Part shown: piece by piece, positions 47,095 to 47,225 of the stretch | Layout of the letters: every line of letters begins with the position of its first letter | Numbering within the stretch: position 1 is the first letter of the stretch | Assembly (NCBI GenBank): GCA_000955875.1 | Contig: JYOE01000018.1 | Span: 1 to 47,225, forward strand | Reading direction: 5' to 3' | DNA: 47,225 nucleotides | Origin: Terrabacter sp. 28 | GTDB taxonomy: Bacteria; Actinomycetota; Actinomycetes; Actinomycetales; Dermatophilaceae | Made by a program: the position numbers and the translations under genes | Notes under the pieces: model-generated | Told to the model about the DNA's origin: nothing | The model's database searches: none | Seen by the model: the letters and a program-made list of their open reading frames with translations, nothing else

Positions 47095-47225
47095 ATGGCC
47101 GACCGCACGCCGTCCCGCCCGGGTCGCCCGTCGTCGACGGGCCGCCCGGGCGGCGGCGCGCGCCCGGCCGCCGCGCGTCCCTCGGCCCCGCGCAGCACCC
47201 CCCGTTCGTCGACGGGTACGGGCAG
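47095..47225 (+). CDS. N-terminal fragment of a FtsB/DivIC-type septum protein (partial)
   Basis: The frame opens at ATG 47095, 5 nt after the eno stop, and runs off the window. The visible 43 residues are an Arg/Pro/Gly/Ser-rich cytoplasmic tail (MADRTPSRPGRPSSTGRPGG and onward). In actinobacteria the gene after eno usually encodes a DivIC/FtsB-family septum formation initiator with exactly this kind of basic, disordered N-terminus before a TM helix and coiled coil. The identification therefore rests on synteny and composition; the diagnostic domain lies outside the window. Confidence 0.65.
   Translation, partial: MADRTPSRPGRPSSTGRPGGGARPAAARPSAPRSTPRSSTGTG

Overview
The window is a chromosomal segment of a high-GC actinobacterium. 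Coding regions are roughly 70% GC, genes are tightly packed, GTG and TTG starts are common, and -10 elements of the TAnnnT type sit directly in front of several start codons. Gene content fits Micrococcales, and my best guess is an Intrasporangiaceae-like organism, but that rests on overall impression, not on a marker comparison. The backbone is the conserved actinobacterial order metG-tatD-rpfB-ksgA-ispE-(ABC-F) ... tRNA-Gln-glmU-prs ... rplY-pth-mfd-(lipoprotein)-mazG ... eno-(ftsB/divIC).

Region by region. 1-1.3 kb: a dienelactone-hydrolase-like protein and a YqeY/GatB-like protein. A 0.4-kb non-coding stretch follows that carries a cluster of DnaA-box-like sites and a terminator. 1.7-3.9 kb: two DinB-fold proteins divergent from a WYL regulator, with a palindromic operator between them. 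3.9-8.3 kb: ppc, rsmI, osmC. 8.4-11.1 kb: a Tet(M)/Otr(A)-type ribosomal protection protein with a leader peptide and a hairpin that sequesters both ribosome-binding sites, then an SRPBCC protein. 11.2-19.3 kb: metG, tatD, rpfB, ksgA, ispE and an ABC-F ATPase.

19.3-31.8 kb is an accessory block inside this backbone. It holds a secreted M36 (fungalysin) metallopeptidase, a VOC/MarR/methyltransferase cluster with a MarR-type palindrome, and an FeS-type photolyase. It also holds the most unusual part of the window: two paralogous sigma factors, each fused to a zinc-finger anti-sigma-like domain, a membrane segment and a long extracytoplasmic tail. A TetR gene lies between them. Both sigma genes have the same ECF-type promoter (TGTCA or CGTCA followed by TGAAA, 12 nt, CGTC) and both leaders contain a perfect 17-bp hairpin of unrelated sequence. 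They look like single-polypeptide transmembrane transcription switches that regulate themselves or each other.

31.8-47.2 kb returns to the backbone: an irregular tRNA-Gln with a duplicated 3' end, glmU-prs, a CGNR regulator divergent from an EamA transporter, rplY, pth, mfd, a SurA-like lipoprotein, mazG, an undecaprenyl-phosphate glycosylphosphotransferase, eno, and the start of a FtsB/DivIC-type gene.

Across the window the octamer CGGCATAC/GTATGCCG occurs 24 times by my count, far above what base composition predicts, and it recruits rare codons. A palindromic intergenic element with CAACACACCCGG ends occurs twice. All calls come from reading the sequence; no database search was possible.
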